From IMG/VR virus record IMGVR_UViG_3300031784_000106, positions 1 to 35,368 of that record: a DNA stretch of 35,368 nucleotides; one strand, 5' to 3'. Within the stretch, counting starts at the first letter, position 1. Each line of letters starts with the position of its first letter. The position numbers and the translations under genes are program-made. The stretch is from a virus. The notes beneath the pieces were generated by a model. The model was given only the letters and a program-made list of their open reading frames with translations, was not told the origin of the DNA and did no database searches. This document shows positions 1 to 5,495 of this stretch, in pieces.

Positions 1-80
1 CCTAGCATAAAGGCATCTGTACCGCTATAAACCAACTCTGTTGAGTCGCAGTTAATTACCTTGCATGTATTTGTGTTCAT
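1..80 (-). CDS. Partial small hypothetical protein (5' end only)
   Basis: Leftward reading frame starting MNTNTCKVINCDSTELVYSG and running off the window edge, so only 26 codons are visible. A purine-rich stretch (AAAGAAAAGAGA) lies just upstream as a ribosome site. It is the fourth gene of a tightly packed leftward operon and begins five bases after the preceding stop. Two cysteines are visible. I do not recognise the family. Confidence 0.6.
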   Translation of the reverse strand, partial: MNTNTCKVINCDSTELVYSGTDAFML

Positions 81-84
81 TTAT

Positions 85-189
85 TTATCTCTTTTCTTTA
101 GTGCATGAGCAGGGGTTGATTGTTATTTGTTTTCCTTTTTGCGTAACTATTGCTAGGGTATTGCATGAGGAGCATAAGTATAAGTGCAT
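85..189 (-). CDS. 34-residue Cys-rich micro-protein, possible zinc ribbon
   Basis: Begins MHLYLCSSCNTLAIV and ends with CSCTKEKR. The CxxC near the N-terminus and CxC near the C-terminus resemble a minimal zinc knuckle. The ATG shares its A with the preceding TAA (TAATG), so translational coupling is expected. It overlaps nothing else and fits the operon. Function unknown; that it is a gene rests on coupling and the Cys pattern. Confidence 0.6.
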   Translation of the reverse strand: MHLYLCSSCNTLAIVTQKGKQITINPCSCTKEKR

Positions 190-281
190 TAGTATTCACT
201 ATCCTTATCTAGTACTGTTGGGATAAGTACAATTATAGTGCATAGCACTGACAAGGCTAGGATGATCATAGGTAGGCTCAT
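189..281 (-). CDS. 30-residue single-pass membrane peptide
   Basis: Starts MSLPMIILALSVLCTIIVLI, a near-continuous hydrophobic run of about 20 residues, followed by a short charged tail (DKDSEY). It is coupled by TAATG overlaps both to the gene before it and the gene after it. Probably a small inner-membrane peptide; no family recognised. Confidence 0.6.
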   Translation of the reverse strand: MSLPMIILALSVLCTIIVLIPTVLDKDSEY

Positions 282-487
282 TAGTTATTTTCCTCTCTAG
301 TTAGGATAAAGTCGCGCTTATGGCGATTTAACTCAAAAATAGCACCATTGGTACAGATAACACGCATAGCGCTACCATTCCATTTTCTAATCTTTAACAC
401 TACCCCCGACTTAACAAGGTTCATGCAATTAGGTAGGGTAATGGTATCGCCTACCTCGATGTTATCGTAGTTACTTAATGTAGTCAT
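281..487 (-). CDS. Small hypothetical protein, first gene of leftward operon
   Basis: 68 residues, mixed beta-like composition with VGDTITLP and a RHKRDF tail; looks like a small SH3-like or KOW-like barrel but no family is recognised. A good ribosome site (AAAGGTGG) sits upstream of the ATG. It heads the four-gene leftward operon. Two sigma-70-like promoters face it at about 651-679 and 821-849. Confidence 0.75.
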   Translation of the reverse strand: MTTLSNYDNIEVGDTITLPNCMNLVKSGVVLKIRKWNGSAMRVICTNGAIFELNRHKRDFILTREENN

Positions 488-650
488 TTAATGACCACCT
501 TTCTTTTTTTCTATGGTATCTATTTGATACCCTTTTTCCTTGCCTAGGTTATTTGCTTTTTATTTGCTACGCTCACCCTATTGCTAGGTTTATTTGGTAG
601 GCTCAAAGGCTCACTAGGATTTATCTTTATTTAATTTTTCTTACTATGTA

Positions 651-679
651 AGTGTAACAGATAAATGTCATACTGTCTA
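651..679 (-). promoter_or_regulatory. Leftward sigma-70-like promoter
   Basis: Reading leftward: TAGACA, 17 bases, TACACT. Followed by a conserved AAGAAAAATTAAATA leader segment that also follows the next promoter upstream. It would drive the 281-487 operon. Confidence 0.5.
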
Positions 680-719
680 GTATACTCACCAGTAGTCTCA
701 CTATGTGGAGCGTGTACTA

Positions 720-735
720 TGTGATTTAGGTCACT
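720..735. promoter_or_regulatory. CRP-like palindrome (TGTGA-N6-TCACT)
   Basis: One of about fourteen TGTGA-N6-TCACA-like sites in the left 11 kb; here one end base differs. Confidence 0.45.
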
Positions 736-820
736 TATTCGCTAGGCTCATATAACAATTCGTTATCTTATTTGCTAGGCTCATAACCTTTTATCTCTAT
801 TTAATTTTTCTTATACTAGT

Positions 821-849
821 ATAATAACACATCTACCACTAAAAGTCAA
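821..849 (-). promoter_or_regulatory. Leftward sigma-70-like promoter
   Basis: Reading leftward: TTGACT, 17 bases, TATTAT. The -10 lies in a 14-bp perfect palindrome TTATACTAGTATAA (811-824). Downstream leader resembles that of the promoter at 651-679. Confidence 0.55.
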
Positions 850-870
850 GTTATAACACGGCGTGTCGCA

Positions 871-886
871 TGTGATATGCATCACA
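871..886. promoter_or_regulatory. CRP-like palindrome, perfect arms
   Basis: TGTGATATGCATCACA, a full 16-bp palindrome. Preceded by GCGTGTCG (861-868) and followed at once by a GACGTC box (890-895). Confidence 0.6.
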
Positions 887-898
887 CGGGACGTCTAA

Positions 899-976
899 AT
901 GACCAGTCTTGGGTGCATAGGTACATGACTGATCTTAGGTGCATATGCACATGACCAGTCTTAGGCGTATACGCCC
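899..976. repeat. Three tandem 26-bp repeats
   Basis: Copies at 899-924, 925-950 and 951-976, each starting ATGAC and containing a palindromic half (GTGCATATGCAC in copy 2, GGCGTATACGCC in copy 3). No spacers, so not a CRISPR array. Looks like a triplicated operator. Confidence 0.75.
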
Positions 977-1032
977 ATATAGGGGGGTGTATATAGGGGG
1001 GGTATATATAGGGGGTATATGGGGACGTCCCC
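977..1032 (+). other. Four G-tracts alternating with TATATA; possible G-quadruplex
   Basis: Runs of 6, 6-7, 5 and 4 G separated by TGTATATA-like loops of 5-8 bases, ending in the perfect 12-bp palindrome GGGGACGTCCCC (1021-1032). Fits a two-tetrad-or-more quadruplex pattern; formation is inferred. Confidence 0.5.
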
Positions 1033-1052
1033 TGTGGATAACCTGTGTATAA
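1033..1052 (-). promoter_or_regulatory. Pair of DnaA boxes, 11 bp apart
   Basis: TGTGGATAA (1033-1041) is the complement of the consensus TTATCCACA; TGTGTATAA (1044-1052) has one change. Start-to-start spacing is 11 bp, one helical turn. Confidence 0.6.
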
Positions 1053-1056
1053 CTAA

Positions 1057-1072
1057 TGTGATGCTTATCACA
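1057..1072. promoter_or_regulatory. CRP-like palindrome, perfect arms
   Basis: TGTGATGCTTATCACA, centred about 75 bases before the predicted start of transcription at the next promoter. Confidence 0.6.
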
Positions 1073-1109
1073 AAAATACTTTTCCGACACGCCCGAAAAA
1101 CACCCCAAA

Positions 1110-1132
1110 ATGTCAGACCCCCCTGTTATACT
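1110..1132 (+). promoter_or_regulatory. PafBC-type promoter P1
   Basis: ATGTCA, 11 bases (GACCCCCCTGT), TATACT. The known actinobacterial damage promoter is TTGTCRGTG-N8-TANNNT, which has the same 11-base gap. No -35 hexamer at the usual distance. Drives the gene at 1185. Confidence 0.7.
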
Positions 1133-1148
1133 TACTAGTATAAAGAAA

Positions 1149-1167
1149 GTTAAAGAAGGTCTTTAAC
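1149..1167 (+). promoter_or_regulatory. Leader stem-loop before ribosome site
   Basis: GTTAAAG / CTTTAAC, a 7-bp perfect stem with a five-base loop, ahead of AAAGGAG. The leaders of P3 and P5 carry stems at the same place with different sequence. Confidence 0.5.
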
Positions 1168-1184
1168 AAGAAAGGAGATAGTCA

Positions 1185-1367
1185 ATGACTAACTCACTAT
1201 TTGGACAAGGGTTCGCTACACTTAGCGACTACCCTAAAGGCATGATGAACTTATGCCAATGCGGTCAGGTAATACTCGCCCCCGCTACAATTCATGACAT
1301 TTGTACAACAAATGGCGACTCTTATGGTCGTACTTGCTACCACTCACAATGTGGTCGCTCTCTCTAA
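1185..1367 (+). CDS. 60-residue Cys-rich hypothetical protein
   Basis: Contains CQCG near residue 24, then CTTNG, TCYHSQCG near the C-terminus: five cysteines and two histidines that could bind zinc. Strong ribosome site AAAGGAG eight bases before the ATG. First gene after promoter P1, in an early-type micro-operon with the genes at 1416 and 1508. No family recognised. Confidence 0.75.
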   Translation: MTNSLFGQGFATLSDYPKGMMNLCQCGQVILAPATIHDICTTNGDSYGRTCYHSQCGRSL

Positions 1368-1415
1368 GTAATTAGAGAAAAACAAAACTAACTAAAAAGA
1401 AAGGTCGTTAAATAA

Positions 1416-1511
1416 ATGACACTAGATGAATACAAGGCGCTTGTAGAAGCGCAACGCAAGGAAAGCCTTGCAATTGCCCTATCCTTACTAAAGAAAGAAA
1501 CAAATAAATGA
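1416..1511 (+). CDS. 31-residue helical micro-protein
   Basis: MTLDEYKALVEAQRKESLAI and a Lys-rich tail; predicted as one amphipathic helix. Upstream AAAGAAAGG serves as ribosome site. Its TGA overlaps the ATG of the next gene (ATGA), the usual coupling in this window. Too short to assign a family. Confidence 0.6.
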   Translation: MTLDEYKALVEAQRKESLAIALSLLKKETNK

Positions 1512-1693
1512 AAACTGACTATGAATTAGAACAAGAATTGCAAGAGCAATTTAACGAATACCTAAATGATTCGCATGACCCAGTAATGATTGCAGGAATT
1601 TTATTTTATCCTGCCGACATTCTAAAAGAATGCGACCCAATTGCTTATCGTGTTTTCTTAAATGATTTTGAATCTTATTTAGAAAACGAATAA
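1508..1693 (+). CDS. 61-residue acidic hypothetical protein
   Basis: Very acidic, rich in Glu, Asp, Leu and Tyr, with the central segment HDPVMIAGILFYPADILKE. The start overlaps the stop of the preceding gene by four bases, and a terminator follows directly, so it ends the P1 operon. Acidic small phage proteins are often inhibitors or DNA mimics, but nothing here proves that. Confidence 0.75.
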   Translation: MKTDYELEQELQEQFNEYLNDSHDPVMIAGILFYPADILKECDPIAYRVFLNDFESYLENE

Positions 1694-1701
1694 AAACCAA
1701 G

Positions 1702-1731
1702 ATCGCAGAAATAAAAAATCTGCGATTTTTG
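1702..1731 (+). terminator. Rho-independent terminator
   Basis: ATCGCAGA / TCTGCGAT, 8-bp stem, followed by TTTTTG. A GACGTC box (1733-1738) follows at once. Confidence 0.8.
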
Positions 1732-1756
1732 GGACGTCGTTTCGAACAGATGTTCG

Positions 1757-1772
1757 TATGATGTAAATCACA
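1757..1772. promoter_or_regulatory. CRP-like palindrome, one arm changed
   Basis: TATGA-N6-TCACA. Lies between the GACGTC box at 1733 and a GCGTGTC box at 1792. Confidence 0.45.
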
Positions 1773-1803
1773 TCAAAAATGTCCGTTTTGTGCGTGTCTA
1801 AAC

Positions 1804-1832
1804 TTGACTTTTTGACTTTTATCTGCTAGTAT
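1804..1832 (+). promoter_or_regulatory. Sigma-70-like promoter
   Basis: TTGACT, 17 bases, TAGTAT. Would give a leader of about 150 bases ahead of the gene at 1987, or act in tandem with P2. Confidence 0.5.
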
Positions 1833-1887
1833 TACTACTATAACAATTAAATAATGACAGTTTAGCCAATGAGCCTAAGCAAATAAA

Positions 1888-1903
1888 TGTGACCAGTATC
1901 ACA
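1888..1903. promoter_or_regulatory. CRP-like palindrome, perfect arms
   Basis: TGTGACCAGTATCACA, flanked on both sides by TGAGCCTNAGCAAATAA repeats (1869-1886 and 1904-1921). Confidence 0.6.
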
Positions 1904-1930
1904 GTGAGCCTTAGCAAATAAGTGGCAAAA

Positions 1931-1953
1931 ATGTCAGCCCCCCATGATAAGAT
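1931..1953 (+). promoter_or_regulatory. PafBC-type promoter P2
   Basis: ATGTCA, 11 bases, TAAGAT. The -10 lies within a palindrome GATAAGA-TAG-TCTTATC (1946-1962). Drives the operon at 1987-2601. Confidence 0.65.
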
Positions 1954-1986
1954 AGTCTTATCAACTTAACGAAAGGAAGTCTATAA

Positions 1987-2184
1987 ATGACTTACACTAT
2001 AACACTAGAAACCTTTAATGGTTCTACCAAAAAAATCAACCTTGCCTCAAAAGGTGCGGTTGCTCAATTCATCTCAACTTATCCAACACAGTTACCTGTT
2101 GGCGTTGCAGTAAAGGTTGCTTGCGACACTCTCGGAATTAGTGGCACACTTCGTGGCACTCTTACACCCTCAAAATCAAACTAA
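1987..2184 (+). CDS. 65-residue hypothetical protein
   Basis: MTYTITLETFNGSTKKINLA start; Thr/Val-rich and probably a small beta-rich domain with the later segment LPVGVAVKVACDTLGISG. Ribosome site GAAAGGAAG seven bases before ATG. First gene after P2. No family recognised. Confidence 0.75.
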   Translation: MTYTITLETFNGSTKKINLASKGAVAQFISTYPTQLPVGVAVKVACDTLGISGTLRGTLTPSKSN

Positions 2185-2203
2185 AGAATAGGAAATAAAA
2201 TAA

Positions 2204-2410
2204 ATGACTAAAGTAGAACACTCACTAAAGTTCGTAACAGAGTTCGATGAAACTCACCCAGTAGCACAACAGGCCCTCGCTATCCCTCATGCAGATTTGG
2301 TTGCCATGCTTGAGGGAATGCTAAAAGATTTTCTTGTGCCTGCAATCGGTCCTGTCCTTGATGAAATAAATGAGCGAGGCACTTATGCAATTCTAAAGGT
2401 GGTCGAATAA
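2204..2410 (+). CDS. 68-residue helical hypothetical protein
   Basis: Predominantly helical, with the segment HADLVAMLEGMLKDFLVPAI in its middle. Preceded by AGGAAATAAA as ribosome site and coupled to the next gene by a TAATG overlap. Middle gene of the P2 operon. Function unknown. Confidence 0.75.
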   Translation: MTKVEHSLKFVTEFDETHPVAQQALAIPHADLVAMLEGMLKDFLVPAIGPVLDEINERGTYAILKVVE

Positions 2411-2601
2411 TGATGACTCGTAAAGACTATGTAGCAACTGCTGAAATTCTAAAAAGTTATTCAGAGTTAATTGACCAATTTACTTTTGAAGATTTAATCT
2501 ATGATTTTTCAGACATGTTTTTATCAGATAACCCACGCTTTAACCCAATGACTTTTAAAATTGCGTGTGGTGTAAATGATTTAGCAAATAGTAATTCATA
2601 A
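2410..2601 (+). CDS. 63-residue hypothetical protein
   Basis: Acidic and aromatic, with ILKSYSELIDQFTFEDLIYD. Two ATGs in a row are possible starts; the first shares its A with the preceding TAA. The frame ends just before an operon-end hairpin of the GAGCA/TGCTC family. No family recognised. Confidence 0.7.
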   Translation: MMTRKDYVATAEILKSYSELIDQFTFEDLIYDFSDMFLSDNPRFNPMTFKIACGVNDLANSNS

Positions 2602-2610
2602 TAAAAAAAT

Positions 2611-2634
2611 CCTGAGCATGATTTAAAACTGCTC
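2611..2634 (+). repeat. Operon-end hairpin, GAGCA...TGCTC family
   Basis: CCTGAGCATG ... AAAACTGCTC with no T-run. Related copies at 7634, 8254, 8793, 10036 and, leftward, at 21894-21918. Confidence 0.6.
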
Positions 2635-2651
2635 CACACTCAAAATTTTGG

Positions 2652-2673
2652 GACGTCGCTGTCGGGCGTGTCG
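2652..2673. promoter_or_regulatory. Composite box: GACGTC plus TCGGGCGTGTCG
   Basis: GACGTC at 2652-2657 and TCGGGCGTGTCG at 2662-2673. All twelve GACGTC sites I found in the window (890, 1024, 1733, 2652, 3699, 5087, 5815, 7140, 8842, 10181, 13267, 13274) are intergenic. The GCGTGTC part recurs at 861, 1085 (reversed), 1792, 3708, 5158 (reversed), 5824, 7171, 7181 and 8871 (last three reversed). Confidence 0.6.
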
Positions 2674-2677
2674 TCCA

Positions 2678-2734
2678 CATGACGCAGATCACACTCAAAA
2701 TTGAGCGTAAGTTATCCACATGACCTGTATCACA
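2678..2734. promoter_or_regulatory. Two CRP-like sites overlapping a DnaA box
   Basis: CATGA-N6-TCACA at 2678-2693 and again at 2719-2734. A perfect DnaA box TTATCCACA (2712-2720) shares two bases with the second site. Confidence 0.5.
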
Positions 2735-2772
2735 TTTCAAAATGTCCGATTTGTGGCATTACTGGTCAGTAG

Positions 2773-2795
2773 ATGTCAGACCCCCATGCTACACT
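2773..2795 (+). promoter_or_regulatory. PafBC-type promoter P3
   Basis: ATGTCA, GACCCCCATGC (11), TACACT. The leader TTACAGTATAAAGAAA is shared with P5, and a stem AAGGG / CCCTT follows before the ribosome site. Confidence 0.65.
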
Positions 2796-2850
2796 TACAG
2801 TATAAAGAAAAATAAGGGTAAAGAAATCCCTTAAAGAAAGGTGGTCTAAA

Positions 2851-3024
2851 ATGACTACATTAACAAAATGCGTTGAGCATAACCCTATGAAATCTGCTAT
2901 CTCCGAAATCGGTGATGAGCAATTTACCTTCTGCCAAAATTGTGAGCAGAACATTGAGCGTTGGTATAACGATACCGACCCAGAACGACTACCTATGTGG
3001 TCAGATTGGAAGGTATCTCAATGA
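2851..3024 (+). CDS. 57-residue putative zinc-binding micro-protein
   Basis: Carries CVEH at residues 7-10 and CQNC at about 39-42, a spacing compatible with one zinc site. Rest is acidic and Trp-rich near the C-terminus (MWSDWKVSQ). Ribosome site AAAGGTGG precedes the ATG. First of six tiny genes of the P3 operon; its TGA overlaps the next ATG (ATGA). Confidence 0.7.
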   Translation: MTTLTKCVEHNPMKSAISEIGDEQFTFCQNCEQNIERWYNDTDPERLPMWSDWKVSQ

Positions 3025-3131
3025 TAGACTTCGTAAAACAATTAGAATTAAATAACTATCTTGCAGACGAGCAGATAGACCCACTAGCAAAAATGCTAGA
3101 TGAACTAATAAAAAAAGGAGAATACAAATGA
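3021..3131 (+). CDS. 36-residue helical micro-protein
   Basis: MIDFVKQLELNNYLADEQID followed by a Lys-rich helix. Overlaps both neighbours by four bases (ATGA), indicating coupled translation. No family recognised. Confidence 0.65.
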   Translation: MIDFVKQLELNNYLADEQIDPLAKMLDELIKKGEYK

Positions 3132-3292
3132 GCACATTTGTACCAATCAAATCAGTATGCGGTGCGGTTAGCACTAGCATAGACATCTATGACCTTGACC
3201 TAAACCCTCATGGTGTTATCTGTTGCGATAACTGCAAGTCAATTATTCTATGCCGTAAGGCTTGGGATTTTCTATACAAGAAAGGAGAATAA
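3128..3292 (+). CDS. 54-residue Cys-rich micro-protein
   Basis: Contains CGAV early and CCDNCKSIILC in the second half, likely a zinc-binding turn. A ribosome site AAAAAAGGAG lies in the end of the preceding gene. Third gene of the P3 operon. Function unknown. Confidence 0.65.
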   Translation: MSTFVPIKSVCGAVSTSIDIYDLDLNPHGVICCDNCKSIILCRKAWDFLYKKGE

Positions 3293-3296
3293 CTAA

Positions 3297-3449
3297 ATGG
3301 CTATTTTTAATTTTGAGTTATTCGTTGATGTCGAAGCAGATGATTTTGAGTCTGCACTATCATGGCTAAAGGCTATGCCACTTGAGAGACAATTAGACTT
3401 TCATGTTATTGACTATAGAGAAATGAAAGGAGAAATAGATGAAAACTAA
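3297..3449 (+). CDS. 50-residue hypothetical protein
   Basis: Starts MAIFNFELFVDVEADDFESA, the beta strand plus helix pattern of a small ferredoxin-like half. Ribosome site AAAGGAG precedes the ATG. Overlaps the next gene by 11 bases in another frame. Confidence 0.65.
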   Translation: MAIFNFELFVDVEADDFESALSWLKAMPLERQLDFHVIDYREMKGEIDEN

Positions 3450-3600
3450 CTTTGAGATAGCGCAAGAAATTAACACTCTTGCAAAAAAACACTATGGTGA
3501 AATGGATTTAGCATTTTCTTGGGGTTGCGCTCAAGGATTGCTAACTGCAAAACAATTAGAGTTAATTCTTGGAATACTAAAAGAAAAAGAGGAAAACTAA
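3439..3600 (+). CDS. 53-residue helical hypothetical protein
   Basis: Two predicted helices, with the segment FSWGCAQGLLTAKQLELILG between charged ends. Ribosome site AAAGGAG lies inside the previous gene. Immediately followed by the next ATG with no gap. Confidence 0.65.
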   Translation: MKTNFEIAQEINTLAKKHYGEMDLAFSWGCAQGLLTAKQLELILGILKEKEEN

Positions 3601-3690
3601 ATGATTGACTTTTTTGTAAATGGAAATGCACTCTTTTGGTTTTCAATGATCTGTTTAGCAAGCGGATTTTATTTATTTGTAAAAGAGTAG
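3601..3690 (+). CDS. 29-residue membrane peptide
   Basis: MIDFFVNGNALFWFSMICLA continuing to a LYSINE-containing end (VKE): one transmembrane segment of about 18 residues. It begins directly after the preceding TAA and closes the P3 operon. Comparable single-pass peptides occur at 189, 7055 and 18414. Confidence 0.6.
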   Translation: MIDFFVNGNALFWFSMICLASGFYLFVKE

Positions 3691-3698
3691 AAAAACGG

Positions 3699-3720
3699 GA
3701 CGTCGCGTTCGGGCGTGTCG
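3699..3720. promoter_or_regulatory. Composite box: GACGTC plus TTCGGGCGTGTCG
   Basis: Complete copy: GACGTC at 3699-3704 and TTCGGGCGTGTCG at 3708-3720, followed by a CRP-like palindrome. The same order is seen at 2652 and 5815. Confidence 0.6.
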
Positions 3721-3726
3721 CCACGC

Positions 3727-3742
3727 TGTGAGATTTATCACA
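3727..3742. promoter_or_regulatory. CRP-like palindrome, perfect arms
   Basis: TGTGAGATTTATCACA, directly after the composite box and about 100 bases before the -10 of P4. Confidence 0.6.
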
Positions 3743-3842
3743 TAGGCTGAGCGTCTCACTATTTGGATTTACTCGCTAGTAACTTGATAATTTATGGTTA
3801 ATAGGCTAAACTTACATAGTAAGAAAAATAAATAACAAAGAT

Positions 3843-3865
3843 TTGTCAGACCCTAATGGTAGGAT
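3843..3865 (+). promoter_or_regulatory. PafBC-type promoter P4
   Basis: TTGTCA, GACCCTAATGG (11), TAGGAT. Drives the 3898-5056 operon. Confidence 0.65.
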
Positions 3866-3897
3866 AGATTTAATAACAAAAAGAAAGAGGTTGGCAA

Positions 3898-4110
3898 ATG
3901 TCAGCAAATGTCTATACAATAGAAAACCTACTTGTAGGAAAAACTTATAAGTCACGCACTTTAACAGGCGAAATTATAGATGCAGAAAAGTCTGATGTCT
4001 TTTATGGCGCAGGTTTAGAAAGTTATCGTGTTCAGGTTCGCCCACACTATCCTTCAGTATTTAATCTAAAGGATACTTATCGTATTCTATCAGTAAGAAT
4101 TGGAGAATAA
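3898..4110 (+). CDS. 70-residue hypothetical protein
   Basis: MSANVYTIENLLVGKTYKSR start; beta-rich, with later SYRVQVRPHYPSVFNL, suggesting a small barrel. Ribosome site AAAGAGG eight bases upstream. First gene after P4. No family recognised. Confidence 0.75.
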   Translation: MSANVYTIENLLVGKTYKSRTLTGEIIDAEKSDVFYGAGLESYRVQVRPHYPSVFNLKDTYRILSVRIGE

Positions 4111-4114
4111 ATAA

Positions 4115-4306
4115 ATGGGAAACTTAATCGAATTTTTGGTTGATTGTGTTGATTGCCATGATGAAGGCGTAATTTTTTGGGGAAACTCATCGGGTGAGTA
4201 TGACTCAGAATTTTGCGATTGCAATAAAGGCGTGTCGCTTGAAAATGAATACTGTGCATGGTATGCTGAAAGTATCATGAACGAAAACTATAAGGAGAAT
4301 AACTAA
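4115..4306 (+). CDS. 63-residue putative zinc-binding protein
   Basis: Cysteines in CVDCHDEG (residues 11-14) and CDCNKG (about 34-36) form a plausible zinc site; a further Cys follows in EYCAWY. Ribosome site GGAGAATAA precedes the ATG. Coupled to the next gene by TAATG. Confidence 0.7.
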   Translation: MGNLIEFLVDCVDCHDEGVIFWGNSSGEYDSEFCDCNKGVSLENEYCAWYAESIMNENYKENN

Positions 4307-4524
4307 TGAACGAATACCTATACTCAGTAACTACTACTAATGACGGAGAGGCTAAGCCTAATTGGATTGGTCGCTACTCAGATGCTTTATCTGCCGTTGA
4401 AGTTTATCAGAGATTTATTGACCACGGATTTGCTAATGAATTCCGTACAATAAATTTATCAGAGCCTAGTGGCAAAATGCATACAAAGATTTTGTATCGC
4501 AGTGGAATTGTAGGAGGTAAGTAA
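4306..4524 (+). CDS. 72-residue hypothetical actinophage-type protein
   Basis: Sequence such as DALSAVEVYQRFIDHGFANE and FRTINLSEPSGKMHTK resembles small conserved proteins I associate with actinobacteriophages, but without an assigned role. TAATG start, with AAGGAG upstream. Next gene starts on the base after its stop. Confidence 0.75.
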   Translation: MNEYLYSVTTTNDGEAKPNWIGRYSDALSAVEVYQRFIDHGFANEFRTINLSEPSGKMHTKILYRSGIVGGK

Positions 4525-4812
4525 ATGGGAAGTGTTACAGCAATTGGATTAGCAGACTCAGTATTAGATTTAGAAACGCAATTAGCGTATCACTTACAGG
4601 GTAATCACTATCCTCCAGTACCGCTAAGCATGGTGCAACCTTGCATCGAAGCAATTGATGCATACTATGATGAGGACTATGACCGATTTATTGCTATGCC
4701 CGAAGGCGTATTCTATAAGGGCATGAGTCATGCACCAGCACACGCAATTGTAGACCAACACCACCTATCTTGGTTTATTGACCCAGTAAATGAATTTGAA
4801 GATGAGGAATAA
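4525..4812 (+). CDS. 95-residue hypothetical actinophage-type protein
   Basis: Contains LAYHLQGNHYPPVPLSMVQP, a motif I associate with a conserved small actinophage family of unknown function. Acidic C-terminus NEFEDEE. Begins directly after the previous stop, with GGAGG upstream. Largest gene of the P4 operon. Confidence 0.75.
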   Translation: MGSVTAIGLADSVLDLETQLAYHLQGNHYPPVPLSMVQPCIEAIDAYYDEDYDRFIAMPEGVFYKGMSHAPAHAIVDQHHLSWFIDPVNEFEDEE

Positions 4813-4813
4813 A

Positions 4814-5056
4814 ATGTCTGATACAATGATTGCTATGGATTTAATACACGCTGATAACTTGCAGCCAGATCAACTAATGCTAGGCGATTTAATAAAAATT
4901 GGAGATGACATTGTTGAAATTCTTTTTATTGAAAGTGATTCCACTGGCGATAACTATGATGTACAAACAGAAAATGAATTTGGAGAAAAAGAAGTAACGC
5001 AGTATAGTTACACTGATACAATTCCTCTTTATGTTTTTATAGAGCAAGAGGAATAA
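4814..5056 (+). CDS. 80-residue hypothetical protein
   Basis: Starts at MSDTMIAMDLIHADNLQPDQ; the start is set by GAGGAA just before it. An in-frame upstream ATG at 4790 would overlap the previous gene and is less likely. The segment MLGDLIKIGDDIVEILFIES looks like a small beta-barrel (uptake of the GDxI pattern seen in translation-factor barrels). Last gene of the P4 operon. Confidence 0.7.
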   Translation: MSDTMIAMDLIHADNLQPDQLMLGDLIKIGDDIVEILFIESDSTGDNYDVQTENEFGEKEVTQYSYTDTIPLYVFIEQEE

Positions 5057-5086
5057 TTTTTATGCACTTCCCCGCATAAAAAAATC

Positions 5087-5135
5087 GACGTCGCCTGTGG
5101 ATAACCTGTGGATAACCTGTGTGACGCTTATCACA
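5087..5135. promoter_or_regulatory. GACGTC, two DnaA boxes, CRP-like site in series
   Basis: GACGTC 5087-5092; perfect TGTGGATAA at 5096-5104 and 5107-5115 (11 bp apart); TGTGACGCTTATCACA at 5120-5135. The most compact copy of the shared spacer design. Confidence 0.65.
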
Positions 5136-5173
5136 ATTCTTTGACTAGTCAGACCATGCGACACGCTGGCTAT

Positions 5174-5196
5174 TTGTCAGTCCCCCATGCTAGACT
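5174..5196 (+). promoter_or_regulatory. PafBC-type promoter P5
   Basis: TTGTCA, GTCCCCCATGC (11), TAGACT. CRP-like centre is about 75 bases before the expected start. Leader carries the stem TCAGAAA / TTTCTGA before AGAAAGG. Confidence 0.7.
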
Positions 5197-5246
5197 TACA
5201 GTATAAAGAAAGTCAGAAAAGGTTTCTGAACTAGAAAGGGTCAAAA

Positions 5247-5327
5247 ATGACTAACAATGAATTAAAAGATTTTGATGGTATTGAGCAACGCTCATGCGAT
5301 TGCGATAACGAATACTGCTATTGCTAA
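5247..5327 (+). CDS. 26-residue Cys-rich peptide
   Basis: MTNNELKDFDGIEQRS then a CDCDNEYCYC end: four cysteines in ten residues, a likely metal-binding tail. Ribosome site AGAAAGGG upstream. First gene after P5. Real coding status rests on its position and ribosome site. Confidence 0.55.
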   Translation: MTNNELKDFDGIEQRSCDCDNEYCYC

Positions 5328-5348
5328 TAAAAGAAAGGTAATGAATAA

Positions 5349-5495
5349 ATGGATACTTATAACAGAATACTAAAAGAGCAACAAGAAAAAAGAATTGCTC
5401 AATCAATAAAAGATAAAGCGGTTATTGAAGCCATGTTCTCCAATAACAATCGCCCCCTTAATAATAATCATGAACTAAAGAAAGTAGAAAACTAA
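5349..5495 (+). CDS. 48-residue charged micro-protein
   Basis: Helical and Lys/Glu-rich (MDTYNRILKEQQEKRIAQSI), then Asn-rich. An ATG at 5341 opens a 10-codon frame and is rejected. AAAGGTAA upstream; couples to the next gene through TAATG. Confidence 0.65.
   Translation: MDTYNRILKEQQEKRIAQSIKDKAVIEAMFSNNNRPLNNNHELKKVEN

Larger units (their letters stand above)
560..784. repeat. Four copies of a TTATTTGCTAGGCTCAT repeat
   Basis: Copies at 560-576, 590-606, 735-751 and 768-784 share the core GCTAGGCTCA with one to four changes. Two inverted-orientation copies (TGAGCCTNAGCAAATAA) lie at 1869-1886 and 1904-1921, flanking a CRP-like site. The spacing and clustering near promoters suggest a regulator binding site or iteron; the binder is unknown. 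Confidence 0.6.
488..1184. other. Divergent regulatory region, no convincing gene
   Basis: About 700 bases without a supported gene. It holds two leftward sigma-70-like promoters, four copies of a TTATTTGCTAGGCTCAT repeat, two near-identical TTTAATTTTTCTTA leader segments (about 630-643 and 800-813), three CRP-like palindromes, two GACGTC boxes, three tandem 26-bp repeats, four G-tracts, a DnaA-box pair and a rightward PafBC-type promoter. Confidence 0.7.

Noticed and set aside
899-976. CRISPR array
   Set aside because: Repeats are tandem with no spacers and there are no cas genes.
1854-1865. Tiny ORF ATGACAGTTTAG after the 1804 promoter
   Set aside because: Three codons only; no ribosome site.
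5056-5084. Rightward terminator TTTTTATGC/GCATAAAAA
   Set aside because: Stem is real but followed by A rather than T on the rightward strand; would suit leftward transcription, which is not present here.
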